This document shows, one piece after another, positions 24,317-32,679 of a stretch of DNA of 64,000 bases. This stretch comes from Hymenobacter cellulosivorans. Lineage in GTDB: Bacteria; Bacteroidota; Bacteroidia; Cytophagales; Hymenobacteraceae. The position numbers and the translations under genes were made by a program. Every line of letters starts with the position of its first letter. The first letter of the stretch is position 1. The notes below the pieces were generated by a model. The model ran no database searches and was not told where the DNA came from. It saw only the letters and a program-made list of their open reading frames with translations. The stretch lies in contig NZ_CP095049.1 of assembly GCF_022919135.1 (NCBI RefSeq), positions 4,716,501 through 4,780,500 of the forward strand. The letters are read 5' to 3'.

Positions 24317-26740
24317 TTACTTCAACACGGCTACCGTCGCCCCGTCGCCGCCCCGGTCGGCGTGCTCATCGGCCACGCTGGCGGCGGCCCGCACCCGGTG
24401 CAGGTAGTCACGCACCACCTGGCGCAGTACGCCGTTGCCGCGGCCGTGCAGGAACTTGATTTCGGGAATTCCCAGCATCACGGCATCATCCACGAAAGCC
24501 ATCACCTTATGCAGGGCGTCTTCGGCCCGTTCCCCGCGCAAGTCGAGCACCGGGCTGAAGTTAGCCATACGGCCGGTCAGGTCCATGCCCAGGCTGGCCG
24601 AGGAGCTGAAGCTGGCTTTTTCGGCCTTCTTCTCCCGTTCCCGAATTTCGGCCCGCCCCACCTTTTCCAGCTGACTGGCCTTAACAATGGTTTTCATGCC
24701 GCCAAACAGCACCTCGGCCGTTTTGCCTTTGATGCTGATCAGCTCGCCGTAGCCATCCTGGCCGATGAGGGCCACTTTGTCGCCGGCCTTGAGGGTTTTC
24801 GGGTCGGCCGTTTCGCGGGTAGCCTTGGGCTTGGGCGGCTCGATTTGGAGCTTCTCGCGGACGAAGGTGTCGAGCTTGTGCCGGGCGTCCTTGGTTTTCT
24901 CCTTGTCGGCCTGGTTGGAGCGGATTTCGGCAATAGTGGCTTCAATCTGCTGGTTGGTGTCCTTGAGCAGGAGCTTGGCCTGGGCCTTGGCGTTGCGCAA
25001 CACGTCGAGCGTGGTTTCGTCGAGGTGCTTTTTGAGGTCCTGGTATTCCTGAGCCGCTTTTTTCATGCGTTTCTCGGCCTTAGCGGCTTCGGCGGTGCGC
25101 TGCTCCAGGTCCGCCTTTTCCTTTTCCAGGCCTTCCAGCAGCCGGTCATAACGGATTTTATCCTTGCCCACGAGCTGGGTGGCTCGCTCTACAATCTGCT
25201 TGGGCAAGCCGATTTTGCGGGCAATTTCGATGGCAAACGAAGAGCCCGGCTTCCCGATTTCGAGGCGGTAGAGCGGCTGGAGCTGCTCGGGGTCGTAGCG
25301 CATGGCCCCGTTGACGATGCCGGCATTGCGCTCGGCAAAGTTCTTCAGGTTAGTATAGTGCGTGGTAATCACGCCGAAGCTGCGGGCCCGGTTGAGCTGG
25401 TCGAGCACGGCCTCGGCAATGGCCCCGCCGAGAGCAGGCTCGGTGCCGGTACCGAATTCGTCGATGAGGACCAGGCTGCGCTTGCCGGCCAGAGTCACGA
25501 ACTGCTTCATGCTCAGCAGGTGCGACGAGTAGGTACTCAGGTCATTTTCCAGGCTCTGCTCGTCGCCGATGTCGAGGAAAATATCGTCGAACACGCCCGC
25601 CTCCGAACCGTCGCCGGCCGGAATCAGCAGGCCGCACTGCAGCATGTACTGCACCAGGCCCACGGTCTTCATAGCTACCGACTTACCACCGGCATTGGGG
25701 CCTGAAATCAGCAGGATGCGCTGGTCAGGATTGAGGTCCATGTCCAGGGGCACTACCTCACGCGGGTTGTCCTTGAAGTGCTCCTTGAAAGTCAGGTAGA
25801 GCAGCGGGTGGCGCACCCGCTTCCAAAGCAGCAGCGGGCGGGGGTGCAGCACCGGCATGGTGGCTTCGAGGCGGCCGGCCAGCAAGGCTTTGGCCCGGAT
25901 AAAGTCCAAAAGGCCCAGGTACTGGTAGGCCTTGCGCAAGTCCGGAATGTGGGGGCGCAGCTGGCTGGTGAGGGCCGTCAGAATGCGGATCAGCTCGCGC
26001 TGGTAGGCATTTTCGAGGTCCTTGATGTCGTTGTTCAGCTCAAAAACGGCTTCCGGCTCGATAAACACGGTCTGCCCCGAAGCCGACTCGTCGTGAATCA
26101 GGCCCTTGACGCGGCGCTTGTGCTCGGCAATGACGGGCAGCACCAGGCGCCCCCCACGAATGGTAGGCTCAGCGTCGCCGGGAATCCAGCCTTCGGTTTT
26201 GGCGTGGCGCAGGATGCCGGAAATCTGCTTGCGCAGCATGCTTTGGCGGTTAATCAGCTCCTGGCGCAGCTGGGAAAGCAGCGGAGAGGCATTGTCGCGC
26301 ACCTGGCCCTCGTCGTCGATTACCTTGTCCATGGCCGCCATTAAGTTACGGTCGACCTGCACGCCGATGCCCAACAGGCGCAGCGTGGGGTAGAGCGTTT
26401 CCTCGGCGTGGGTGAAGAAAGTCAGGGCCTGGCGAATCGTGCGCAGCGACATTTTCACCGCGAAAAACGCGGGCACGTCGAGGTAGGCACCAGGCAGGCT
26501 GGCCCGCACCAGATGGGGGTGCACGTCGTGGTAGTGCTGGCTGGGGAAGTCGGCGCCCGACTGGAGCAGGACGCGGAACTCGTCGGTTTGCAGCAGCAGC
26601 TTTTCCAGCTGGTCGTGCTTGGTCTGAAACTGCATCTTGGCCACAAACTGGCGGCCCAGGGCACTCAGGCACAAGCTTTCCAGCATTTCGCGCAACTGCG
26701 CGAAGCCGATTTTCTGCTCGAAGTTATTGGGAAGAATCAA
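24317..26740 (-). CDS. mutS2: Endonuclease MutS2
   Basis: This 807-aa MutS homologue lacks the mismatch-recognition domain. The ATPase domain carries ISGPNAGGKSVAMKTVGL (Walker A) near residue 344 and a Walker B with VLIDEFGTGTEPALGG. A long charged coiled coil (about 510-640, e.g. EKEKADLEQRTAEAAKAEKR) follows, then a KOW-like region and a C-terminal Smr nuclease domain with VLDLRGERAEDAL and FLHGRGNGVLRQVV. MutS2 acts on recombination intermediates or rescues stalled ribosomes, depending on species. The start is a TTG at 26740: no ATG lies in frame upstream and the conserved N-terminus (FEQKIGFAQLREML) begins right after it. The decayed duplicate at 30510-30604 keeps the same TTG, supporting that choice. 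Confidence 0.95.
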   Translation of the reverse strand: MILPNNFEQKIGFAQLREMLESLCLSALGRQFVAKMQFQTKHDQLEKLLLQTDEFRVLLQSGADFPSQHYHDVHPHLVRASLPGAYLDVPAFFAVKMSLRTIRQALTFFTHAEETLYPTLRLLGIGVQVDRNLMAAMDKVIDDEGQVRDNASPLLSQLRQELINRQSMLRKQISGILRHAKTEGWIPGDAEPTIRGGRLVLPVIAEHKRRVKGLIHDESASGQTVFIEPEAVFELNNDIKDLENAYQRELIRILTALTSQLRPHIPDLRKAYQYLGLLDFIRAKALLAGRLEATMPVLHPRPLLLWKRVRHPLLYLTFKEHFKDNPREVVPLDMDLNPDQRILLISGPNAGGKSVAMKTVGLVQYMLQCGLLIPAGDGSEAGVFDDIFLDIGDEQSLENDLSTYSSHLLSMKQFVTLAGKRSLVLIDEFGTGTEPALGGAIAEAVLDQLNRARSFGVITTHYTNLKNFAERNAGIVNGAMRYDPEQLQPLYRLEIGKPGSSFAIEIARKIGLPKQIVERATQLVGKDKIRYDRLLEGLEKEKADLEQRTAEAAKAEKRMKKAAQEYQDLKKHLDETTLDVLRNAKAQAKLLLKDTNQQIEATIAEIRSNQADKEKTKDARHKLDTFVREKLQIEPPKPKATRETADPKTLKAGDKVALIGQDGYGELISIKGKTAEVLFGGMKTIVKASQLEKVGRAEIREREKKAEKASFSSSASLGMDLTGRMANFSPVLDLRGERAEDALHKVMAFVDDAVMLGIPEIKFLHGRGNGVLRQVVRDYLHRVRAAASVADEHADRGGDGATVAVLK

Positions 26741-27044
26741 ACTCGGTAGTGGGGATTGGTACTGCGGAATTAGAAAGAGAATGCTAAGGTAAACATCTGC
26801 AGCGACGGGAAAGATTCAAGAGAGTTAATAAAGTGTGAGGGTTAGAGTATCACCTAGCTGCCAGCCCTTTTGCCCCAGGCAGTTGGCTAGGCGTCCAGGT
26901 ACGCCAACCCATTGCCGTAGATCAAGAAAAGCGCAGCCAAGCTCAAGCAAACACCTTCTATGAGAGTAAATTTCACCGGTGGCCTGCCATCGTTTTCAAT
27001 TACGCTTTCATAGATCTACTTTTGAAGTTCCTTTAGACGGATCA
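26741..27044. other. Divergent intergenic region between mutS2 and the BNR lipoprotein
   Basis: These 304 bp should hold the promoters of mutS2 (minus) and of the lipoprotein operon (plus). Parts of it are recognisable again at 30605-30793: the segment after the mutS2 start (ACTCGGTAGTGGG) and the TTTTCAATTACGC-type segment before the lipoprotein start. The region was therefore included in the segmental duplication. No clean promoter boxes were identified. Confidence 0.5.
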
Positions 27045-28058
27045 ATGAATAGACTCTTACTGTGTTGTAGTGCTTTTGTACTTTTCAGTTGCGAACAGGA
27101 TAAGATAGTGCTGGAGAAGCACGCTACTATTCGCCACGTCGATCTGGCCGTCCCGGCCTCGATACCCAAAACCACCTGGTTAAGCGTTGATTTCGTAACG
27201 GCGCTTACGGGGTATGTAGGCGGAGAGAATGGGGCACTGCTCAGTACCGACACGGGTGGTTCTAGTTGGCAGATTCTGAGTACCCCTTCTCTAGGCGATA
27301 TCAAGCAGTTGCACTTCGCTTCGGCTACCACCGGTTTAGCACTCACCACCACCGGCTTGTATCGGACCACAACCAGCGGCCGGAGCTGGGTCTTAGTTAA
27401 ACAAGGGTCTTACGCCGCCCTTACCGACCTGCAGATGCTGGATGCCAGCACGGGCTTCCTGGTGGGCAACGCCGGGCTGCTCAGCAAAACTACCGATGGT
27501 GGCCGGACGTGGAAAGATTATGTTTTTCTGGTGTGGCCTCCCGTTACGACCACGCTGCAGGCGGTTGCTTTTGCCAGCCCTCAAGTGGGCTTTGTCTTAG
27601 GAGAAAACCAGAGTTTTAAAACGCTCAATGGAGGTGCCTCCTGGGAATCAACCGTGCTGGAAAAGCCCCGCCAGGTTTTTGACCTGTTTGCCTACCCTAA
27701 TGGCACGGATTACCTGATAACGGGCACCGACGATATCAACCGCAACAATGCTTTCTGGTCGATGACGTACCAGCCGGGCACGAAAGAGTATCGGCAGGTT
27801 TCGGCGCAGGATCTGCTGAATGTACCCGTGTACGACTTCGCCCAGTACCAGGGGGAAGTGGTGGCCGTGGGCAAAAAAACCTTGCTGCGCAACTATCCCG
27901 ACTATGCCGCCGAACCCGAGCAAACGCCCTGGGTAACCCTCTCGGATCAGGACGGCACAACTATCCAGCACGCGTACCACTCCGCTGATTTCGGTGACGC
28001 ATCCGCTCTTTACGCGGTGGGAGAAGAAGGTATTATTTCCCGCTTTGATTACAGGTAA
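27045..28058 (+). CDS. BNR-repeat (Ycf48-like) beta-propeller lipoprotein
   Basis: The start at 27045 gives a lipoprotein signal MNRLLLCCSAFVLFSC with the lipidated Cys at residue 16. The 337-aa protein shows repeated propeller units of the photosystem-II-assembly-factor/BNR kind: GYVGGENGALLSTDTGGSSW, GLALTTTGLYRTTTSGRSW, GFLVGNAGLLSKTTDGGRTW and GFVLGENQSFKTLNGGASW. Each carries a S/T-x-D-G-G-x-T/S-W Asp-box-like turn. It should be attached to the outer membrane, facing the periplasm or the surface; the ligand is unknown. It is followed 6 bp later by a barrel-like gene, so they are co-transcribed. A decayed copy of its 5' end lies at 30794. Confidence 0.8.
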   Translation: MNRLLLCCSAFVLFSCEQDKIVLEKHATIRHVDLAVPASIPKTTWLSVDFVTALTGYVGGENGALLSTDTGGSSWQILSTPSLGDIKQLHFASATTGLALTTTGLYRTTTSGRSWVLVKQGSYAALTDLQMLDASTGFLVGNAGLLSKTTDGGRTWKDYVFLVWPPVTTTLQAVAFASPQVGFVLGENQSFKTLNGGASWESTVLEKPRQVFDLFAYPNGTDYLITGTDDINRNNAFWSMTYQPGTKEYRQVSAQDLLNVPVYDFAQYQGEVVAVGKKTLLRNYPDYAAEPEQTPWVTLSDQDGTTIQHAYHSADFGDASALYAVGEEGIISRFDYR

Positions 28059-28064
28059 ATTCTT

Positions 28065-28706
28065 ATGCTTAAAACGCTTACCCAGCTAGCCATTGCGGTA
28101 GCCGCTACTTTAACTGCTTCCGCAGCCCAGGCGCAAGTCAGTCATTTCTCCATGAACTTCGGCGTGGGTACCTTGCCTGTGAAGGCACACTACGTAGAAC
28201 TGCTGGAGCAGCCAACAGCTACCCAAGACCGAGGTGAGTACGTTCTGAAGGATGTCCGGGCCCGGGCGCTACTGGTTTCGCTAGGTTTTGCCTTTGATGC
28301 GCCCATCTGGAAAATCAGCGAAGACCAGGCCCTGGGGCTTTCCCTCAATATCAATGGCGGACTGATTGGCGCGCCCCAGGATATCGAGGGATTCAACAAA
28401 TCTGCCCTGCTTGATTTCCCGGAGTACGTGACCTGGCGCTACGGCTGCAAGGCCACCCGGGACTCTGATAAATCCTGGGGAATCGGTTTGGGGGCGGGCT
28501 ACCGCTATGCCCGTTATGCTGTTCCATTCAGCTCTCCCAGCGTGATGGTAGAAGGCGTGCACACTTATGGCAAAAGTGACATTTACCTACGACTCTCTTC
28601 CGATTTGGTGCCCAGCCGCCTCTACTCCGATTACTCCAGTGAGGGTCTGGTTGAGTCGCTGTCGATTCAGCAGCAACTGCACGTGATACTAGGCATGTCA
28701 TTCTGA
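28065..28706 (+). CDS. Putative outer-membrane beta-barrel protein
   Basis: This 213-aa protein opens with a clear signal peptide (KTLTQLAIAVAATLTASAAQ, then AQ). The rest is beta-rich with alternating hydrophobic residues (LLVSLGFAFDAPIW, LGLSLNINGGLIGAP, WGIGLGAGYRYARYAVP) and ends in QQQLHVILGMSF with a terminal Phe, as outer-membrane barrels do. No family was recognised. It lies 6 bp after the BNR lipoprotein. The two probably form a surface or periplasmic pair; the second copy of this duplicated block has lost this gene entirely. Confidence 0.65.
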   Translation: MLKTLTQLAIAVAATLTASAAQAQVSHFSMNFGVGTLPVKAHYVELLEQPTATQDRGEYVLKDVRARALLVSLGFAFDAPIWKISEDQALGLSLNINGGLIGAPQDIEGFNKSALLDFPEYVTWRYGCKATRDSDKSWGIGLGAGYRYARYAVPFSSPSVMVEGVHTYGKSDIYLRLSSDLVPSRLYSDYSSEGLVESLSIQQQLHVILGMSF

Positions 28707-28762
28707 TGCCTAAGCCGCTCGGCTGCCCATTCCGACATACTAGTCCTTCCCTGTTTTTCCGC

Positions 28763-28788
28763 TCCACCGCTTCGGTGGAATTTCCCTT
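28763..28788 (+). terminator. Weak hairpin after the barrel-like gene
   Basis: TCCACCG and CGGTGGA form a perfect 7-bp stem around a CTT loop, followed by a T/C-rich run. It lies 56 bp after the stop codon. It could be a weak terminator or a processing site before the 533-aa gene. Confidence 0.35.
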
Positions 28789-28814
28789 TGCAACGCTTAT
28801 CTACTTTTCTTCTA

Positions 28815-30416
28815 ATGATGTTCAATTCTACCTTCCGTAGCACCTGCCTTGGCCTGCTGTCAGCAGGCTTGTTGTCGTTTGCCATAGCATTGCCTGCGGC
28901 CGGACAAAAAAAATTAGTAAACACTATCAAGCTAAATAAAAGAGAGTTGCTTGGGGCCGCGCTCCAACTCAAGAACGGTGACGTTGCGCTTTTTGTCTCG
29001 AAACCGAAGGAAAGCACTGTACGGGTATTGCTTCTGAATGCTGATGGCAAACTACGGTGGGAGAAACCTCTTACTAAAATGCAGAATATCTTTTTTAAGG
29101 ATTCGGAAGGATTAGCGACTCTATTAAACGGCACGCCTATCGAAGATTATTATCCTACGCTTGACCCCCTAGAGGTATTTGCTACCGGCAATACGCTTTA
29201 CGCGGCGGAGGTTATCAATAAAGACTTATTTCAAAATGATAAAAAAGACAAAGTTGACGCCCATAATATCCTCCTGCAGCGCCTAGATTCCACCGGTGCA
29301 ATAAAGCGTCACGTTCTGACCTACGCGGACATTCCACAAGCAACGGCCGTAACGAGCGCCTTCAGCTACTTCGAGAACAATGTTTTTTACCAGATAAGCC
29401 GGGAGAGAAACTACCGAAAGGATACAGATGACTTCTTCCTCAATTCTTTCGATTTAAGTGGCAAAAACACTCTGCGTGTTCGTCTTCCATTAGCCCGGCC
29501 ATCTAACAGCAAGTGGGTACCTGAATTCATAGAAGACTGGCACGTATTGTCCCGGTATAAAGGCATCACTTATTTATATCGTCGTTATAAGTCAACCGAA
29601 GGGGCTACTGCTGATCGTTTTATAGAACAACGATTTGAATTGTTGGGCTTCGATAACCAGGGAAACCTAGCTGCTCGTATTCAACCGGAGCTAGACTTGG
29701 GGCCTTACCGTATCGTTGACAAAAACGCGCACGAGCCTTCATTTTACATCGATGAAGCAAATGATAATATCGTATTCTGTGGAGTGTACCAAAAAACTAC
29801 TAAAAGCAAGCTGCTCACCAATCCAACAACGGAAGGCTTCTATTTAGAAAAGTATAGTCTGCAAGGAAAATTGCTCTCCCATCAGCAGGTAATTTACGCG
29901 GAAGCTTTATCAGATAAGCACAAACCCCTGGCCAAGCAGTTTCTGGGAACGGATGACGTGACCATTATTCCAGATAATATCACCAACAATATAGCAGCCG
30001 AAGTAAAAATATCGGACGGGTATGTTACTATGTACTTCGACCAGAATCTAAAATTTGAAAAATCGGTATTTGTCACTACAAAGGAGCGTAATAAAGTATC
30101 AAAGCACACTTGGAAGCAATATAAGCTAGCATCAACTTTTAAAAATTTATCCTATAACCAGCGAGTACCATACTTTCAAGGCCTTACCTACTATGGCCTC
30201 AGGCAGAAAGAGCCCATGATGGGAGAAACACTGCCCATTTATTATTTCAAAGGTAGCTCCCCACTTTACTCAACCATGTCGGCTAACCTCTCGAAAGAGC
30301 ACGAGAACAACCATATTCGATATTATATTGGCAGGCCGACCAGTAACGCGACATCCCTCCTGGTAGACTACACCGATCAGAATGACGGAGTAATCAACGT
30401 GTATACTATCAAGTAA
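28815..30416 (+). CDS. Secreted protein of unknown function, AT-richer copy of a tandem pair
   Basis: The ATG at 28815 (a second ATG follows directly) opens a signal peptide ending in AIALPAAGQ. The 533-aa product has no recognised domain. Recurrent features are strands such as GDVALFVSKPKESTVRVLLL and LYAAEV, and Tyr/Asp-rich motifs (YPTLDPLEVFATGNTLYAAE; ISRERNYRKDTDDFFLNSF). It ends in DQNDGVINVYTIK. A lectin- or propeller-like surface protein is possible. The second copy (30969-32540) keeps nearly all of these motifs. The third codon positions here are visibly richer in A and T than in the neighbours and in that copy. It is on the same strand as the BNR lipoprotein and barrel genes. Confidence 0.65.
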   Translation: MMFNSTFRSTCLGLLSAGLLSFAIALPAAGQKKLVNTIKLNKRELLGAALQLKNGDVALFVSKPKESTVRVLLLNADGKLRWEKPLTKMQNIFFKDSEGLATLLNGTPIEDYYPTLDPLEVFATGNTLYAAEVINKDLFQNDKKDKVDAHNILLQRLDSTGAIKRHVLTYADIPQATAVTSAFSYFENNVFYQISRERNYRKDTDDFFLNSFDLSGKNTLRVRLPLARPSNSKWVPEFIEDWHVLSRYKGITYLYRRYKSTEGATADRFIEQRFELLGFDNQGNLAARIQPELDLGPYRIVDKNAHEPSFYIDEANDNIVFCGVYQKTTKSKLLTNPTTEGFYLEKYSLQGKLLSHQQVIYAEALSDKHKPLAKQFLGTDDVTIIPDNITNNIAAEVKISDGYVTMYFDQNLKFEKSVFVTTKERNKVSKHTWKQYKLASTFKNLSYNQRVPYFQGLTYYGLRQKEPMMGETLPIYYFKGSSPLYSTMSANLSKEHENNHIRYYIGRPTSNATSLLVDYTDQNDGVINVYTIK

Positions 30417-30436
30417 CACCGTATTCGTTTTTCTCT

Positions 30437-30486
30437 AAAGGCCACGGGGCGCAAACCAATGCTGGTTTGCGCCCCGTGGCTTTTAG
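30437..30486 (+). terminator. Strong terminator after the 533-aa protein
   Basis: An 18-bp perfect stem (30441-30458 with 30463-30480) around an ATGC loop, starting GCCACGGGGCGC, is followed by TTTT. It closes the first copy of the duplicated block, just before the mutS2 remnant. Confidence 0.9.
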
Positions 30487-30509
30487 TTTAACTCCACTCT
30501 CGGACACCG

Positions 30510-30604
30510 CATGGCGGTCCCAGGGTGCTCAGGCACAGGCTCTCCAGCATCTTGCGCAGCTGTGCGAAGCCGGTTTCCTGCTCGAAGTTATGGGGAAGGA
30601 TCAA
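30510..30604 (-). pseudogene. Remnant of the mutS2 5' end
   Basis: Read on the minus strand from a TTG at 30604, about 30 codons align with the start of MutS2 without a gap: FEQETGFAQLRKMLESL here against FEQKIGFAQLREMLESL in the intact gene, and the next residues (CLSTLG against CLSALG) also match. Similarity stops abruptly after LG. Upstream of the TTG the sequence ACTCGGTAGTGGG is shared with the intact mutS2 leader. This is a truncated leftover of a segmental duplication, not a functional gene. Confidence 0.85.
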
Positions 30605-30793
30605 ACTCGGTAGTGGGTAATCCGGGTAGCGCGGACTAAGGAAGAGCATAATAAGGTACCCCCGTGGTAGTTAAGAAAAGCTTCGGTAGACAAAGAAAGT
30701 CGGCGGGGAGAGAAGAAAATTTTGGCCTCGGGCCTCATTGCTTTCAATTGTGCGGCGCGCCACTTATTTTTGGACTAGCCCTACGTCTAAGAT

Positions 30794-30903
30794 ATGAATA
30801 GTGGCTTATTACTGAGAAGTATTTCTTCTCTTTTTGGATTATTGGGTTGTGAGCAAGAAAAAATAGCACTGAATAAATATCTCTCCACCCACCCCCTCAA
30901 GCT
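30794..30903 (+). pseudogene. Remnant of the BNR lipoprotein 5' end
   Basis: A 67-codon frame starting at 30794 reads MNSGLLLRSISSLFGLLGCE then QEKIALNKYL. It mirrors the intact lipoprotein start (MNRLLLCCSAFVLFSCE then QDKIVLEKHA), including the lipobox Cys. After about 35 codons similarity ends and the frame runs into the start of the 523-aa gene. The propeller domain is absent. The upstream sequence also matches that of the intact gene. It might still yield a short lipopeptide, but it is best read as debris. Confidence 0.8.
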
Positions 30904-30968
30904 CAACCATACCCGCAAGCTCTGGCAGGTTCCCACTCCACTACTACCCGCTTCACTCTCACTCAACT

Positions 30969-32540
30969 ATGATTTCAAACTTACCAAAGTCCTCTAGTAC
31001 CTGGTACGGCTGGCTCACCGCCGCCCTGGTGTCCTGTGCTTTTTCCCTGCCGGCGGTTGGGCAAACCCAATTGGCAACGGCCGTTAAGCTTAACAAGAAG
31101 GAACTGCTGGGAGCAGCCCTACAGCTGCAAAATGGCAACGTTGCGCTTTTCATATCCAAACCCGAGGAAAGCAACGTGCGGGTACTGATGCTCAATGGGG
31201 AAGGAAAGCTGCGCTGGGAGAAGTCGCTCACCAAGATGCAGACCATATTTCGCAAGGTTCCGGGTGCCACGGCGGCCAATCAGCCCAACGGCACCCCGAT
31301 TGAAAGCCTGTATCCGACGCTCGACCCCCTGGAAGTATTTGCCGCCGGCAATACCATTTATGCGGCCGAAGTGCTCGACGACGACTTAAAACGGAACGTT
31401 AAAAAAGAAAATATACACCCCCACGATATCCTTCTGCAGAGCCTGGATTCTACGGGCGCAAAAAAGGAGCAGATCCTGACCTACGCTACCATTTCGCCCT
31501 CCACTACGGTATTCAGCTACTTGAGCTATGTCGAGAACGACACGTTCTACCAGATCAGCCGGGAGGTTAACTACCGAAAGGACACTGACGCCTTTTTCCT
31601 GAACTCCTTCAGCTTAACGGGGAAAGAAACTCAGCATATCCGGCTGCCACTAGCCAAGCCCGCTAACGAAAAGTGGGCCCCTAACTTCAAGGAGGACTGG
31701 CATTTGCTTACCCGCTACAAGGGCGTCACGTATTTATCCCGACGCTTTAAGTCGGATAAAGGCTCTACCGCGGAGCATGTAGTAGAACAACGGTTCGAGC
31801 TCCTAGGCTTCGACAACCAAGGCAAGCTGGTGGCTTCCGTCCAGCCCGAGCTGCAGCTGGGCGCTTACCGGACGGTAGGAAAAAAGCTGCACGAGCCGGC
31901 TTTTTACATTGATGAGGCCAATGAAAGCATCGTCTTCTGCGGGGCTTATCAGAAACTATCCAAAAACAAACAGGCACCCAATCCAACCACCGAAGGGTTC
32001 TTCTTTGAGCGCTATGACCTGACTGGCCGCCTGCTTTCCCATAAGCAGGTGGTGTACGCTAATGCCTTGTCGGATAAGCACAAAGGCCTGGCCAAGCAGC
32101 TCGCCGAAACCGATGAGGTAACCATCATCCCCGACAACCTGACCCGCAAAGTCGCGGCAGAGGTAAAAATTGCCGACGGGTATGTCACGATGTACTTCGA
32201 CCCCAACCTCAAATTTGAAAGGTCGACTTACATCACCGACAAGGAGCATGATAAGTTGTCCGAGAATATCTGGCTGCAATACCGACTGGCTTCCAACCCG
32301 AAAAACTTCTCCTACAACGCCTACGGCAGCACCACGCCCAAAGTGGATGAAACCCTGCCCATTTACTATTTCATTGAAAGCTCGCCGCTCTACCTGACGC
32401 TGTACGACAACCTGTTGAAAGTACCCGAGAAGGAACACATCCGGTACTATGTTGGTCAGGCCACCAGCCGCTCGGCACCATTGCTTATCGACTATACCAA
32501 GCAGAATCACGGTGTAATCAACGTCTACACAATTAAGTAA
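30969..32540 (+). CDS. Secreted protein of unknown function, GC-rich copy of a tandem pair
   Basis: This 523-aa protein has a signal peptide ending in FSLPAVGQ and aligns along its whole length with the product of 28815-30416. Shared blocks include KELLGAALQLQNGNVALFIS, SLYPTLDPLEVFAAGNTIYA, REVNYRKDTDAFFLNSFSLT, FYIDEANESIVFCGAYQK, ADGYVTMYFDPNLKF and a closing GVINVYTIK. No domain of known function was recognised. It lies directly behind the lipoprotein remnant and lacks the barrel-gene partner of the first copy. Base use at third positions is GC-rich like the rest of the window, unlike the first copy. Confidence 0.65.
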   Translation: MISNLPKSSSTWYGWLTAALVSCAFSLPAVGQTQLATAVKLNKKELLGAALQLQNGNVALFISKPEESNVRVLMLNGEGKLRWEKSLTKMQTIFRKVPGATAANQPNGTPIESLYPTLDPLEVFAAGNTIYAAEVLDDDLKRNVKKENIHPHDILLQSLDSTGAKKEQILTYATISPSTTVFSYLSYVENDTFYQISREVNYRKDTDAFFLNSFSLTGKETQHIRLPLAKPANEKWAPNFKEDWHLLTRYKGVTYLSRRFKSDKGSTAEHVVEQRFELLGFDNQGKLVASVQPELQLGAYRTVGKKLHEPAFYIDEANESIVFCGAYQKLSKNKQAPNPTTEGFFFERYDLTGRLLSHKQVVYANALSDKHKGLAKQLAETDEVTIIPDNLTRKVAAEVKIADGYVTMYFDPNLKFERSTYITDKEHDKLSENIWLQYRLASNPKNFSYNAYGSTTPKVDETLPIYYFIESSPLYLTLYDNLLKVPEKEHIRYYVGQATSRSAPLLIDYTKQNHGVINVYTIK

Positions 32541-32561
32541 GACGGCACAGCCTTCTTTTTG

Positions 32562-32615
32562 GCCCCTTCGTCCGCGGCTCCGTCTTGCGCTGCCGGACGA
32601 GGGGGCTTCTGTTTT
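32562..32615. terminator. Terminator between the 523-aa protein and the TIGR02757 gene
   Basis: GCCCCTTCGTCCG (32562-32574) pairs with CGGACGAGGGGGC (32594-32606) with a single G-T pair, followed by TTCTGTTTT. It lies between converging genes. Confidence 0.75.
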
Positions 32616-32679
32616 GTAGCAGCACATCACCCGACCAGAGCAGGCTGCGTTCCGCCTGCTGCTGGGCACCCACGAGGAG

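Noticed and set aside
24314..25705. Long plus-strand frame (463 codons) opposite mutS2
   Set aside because: It is the antisense shadow of the confident mutS2 coding region, with His/Gln/Gly-rich low-complexity composition typical of such shadows.
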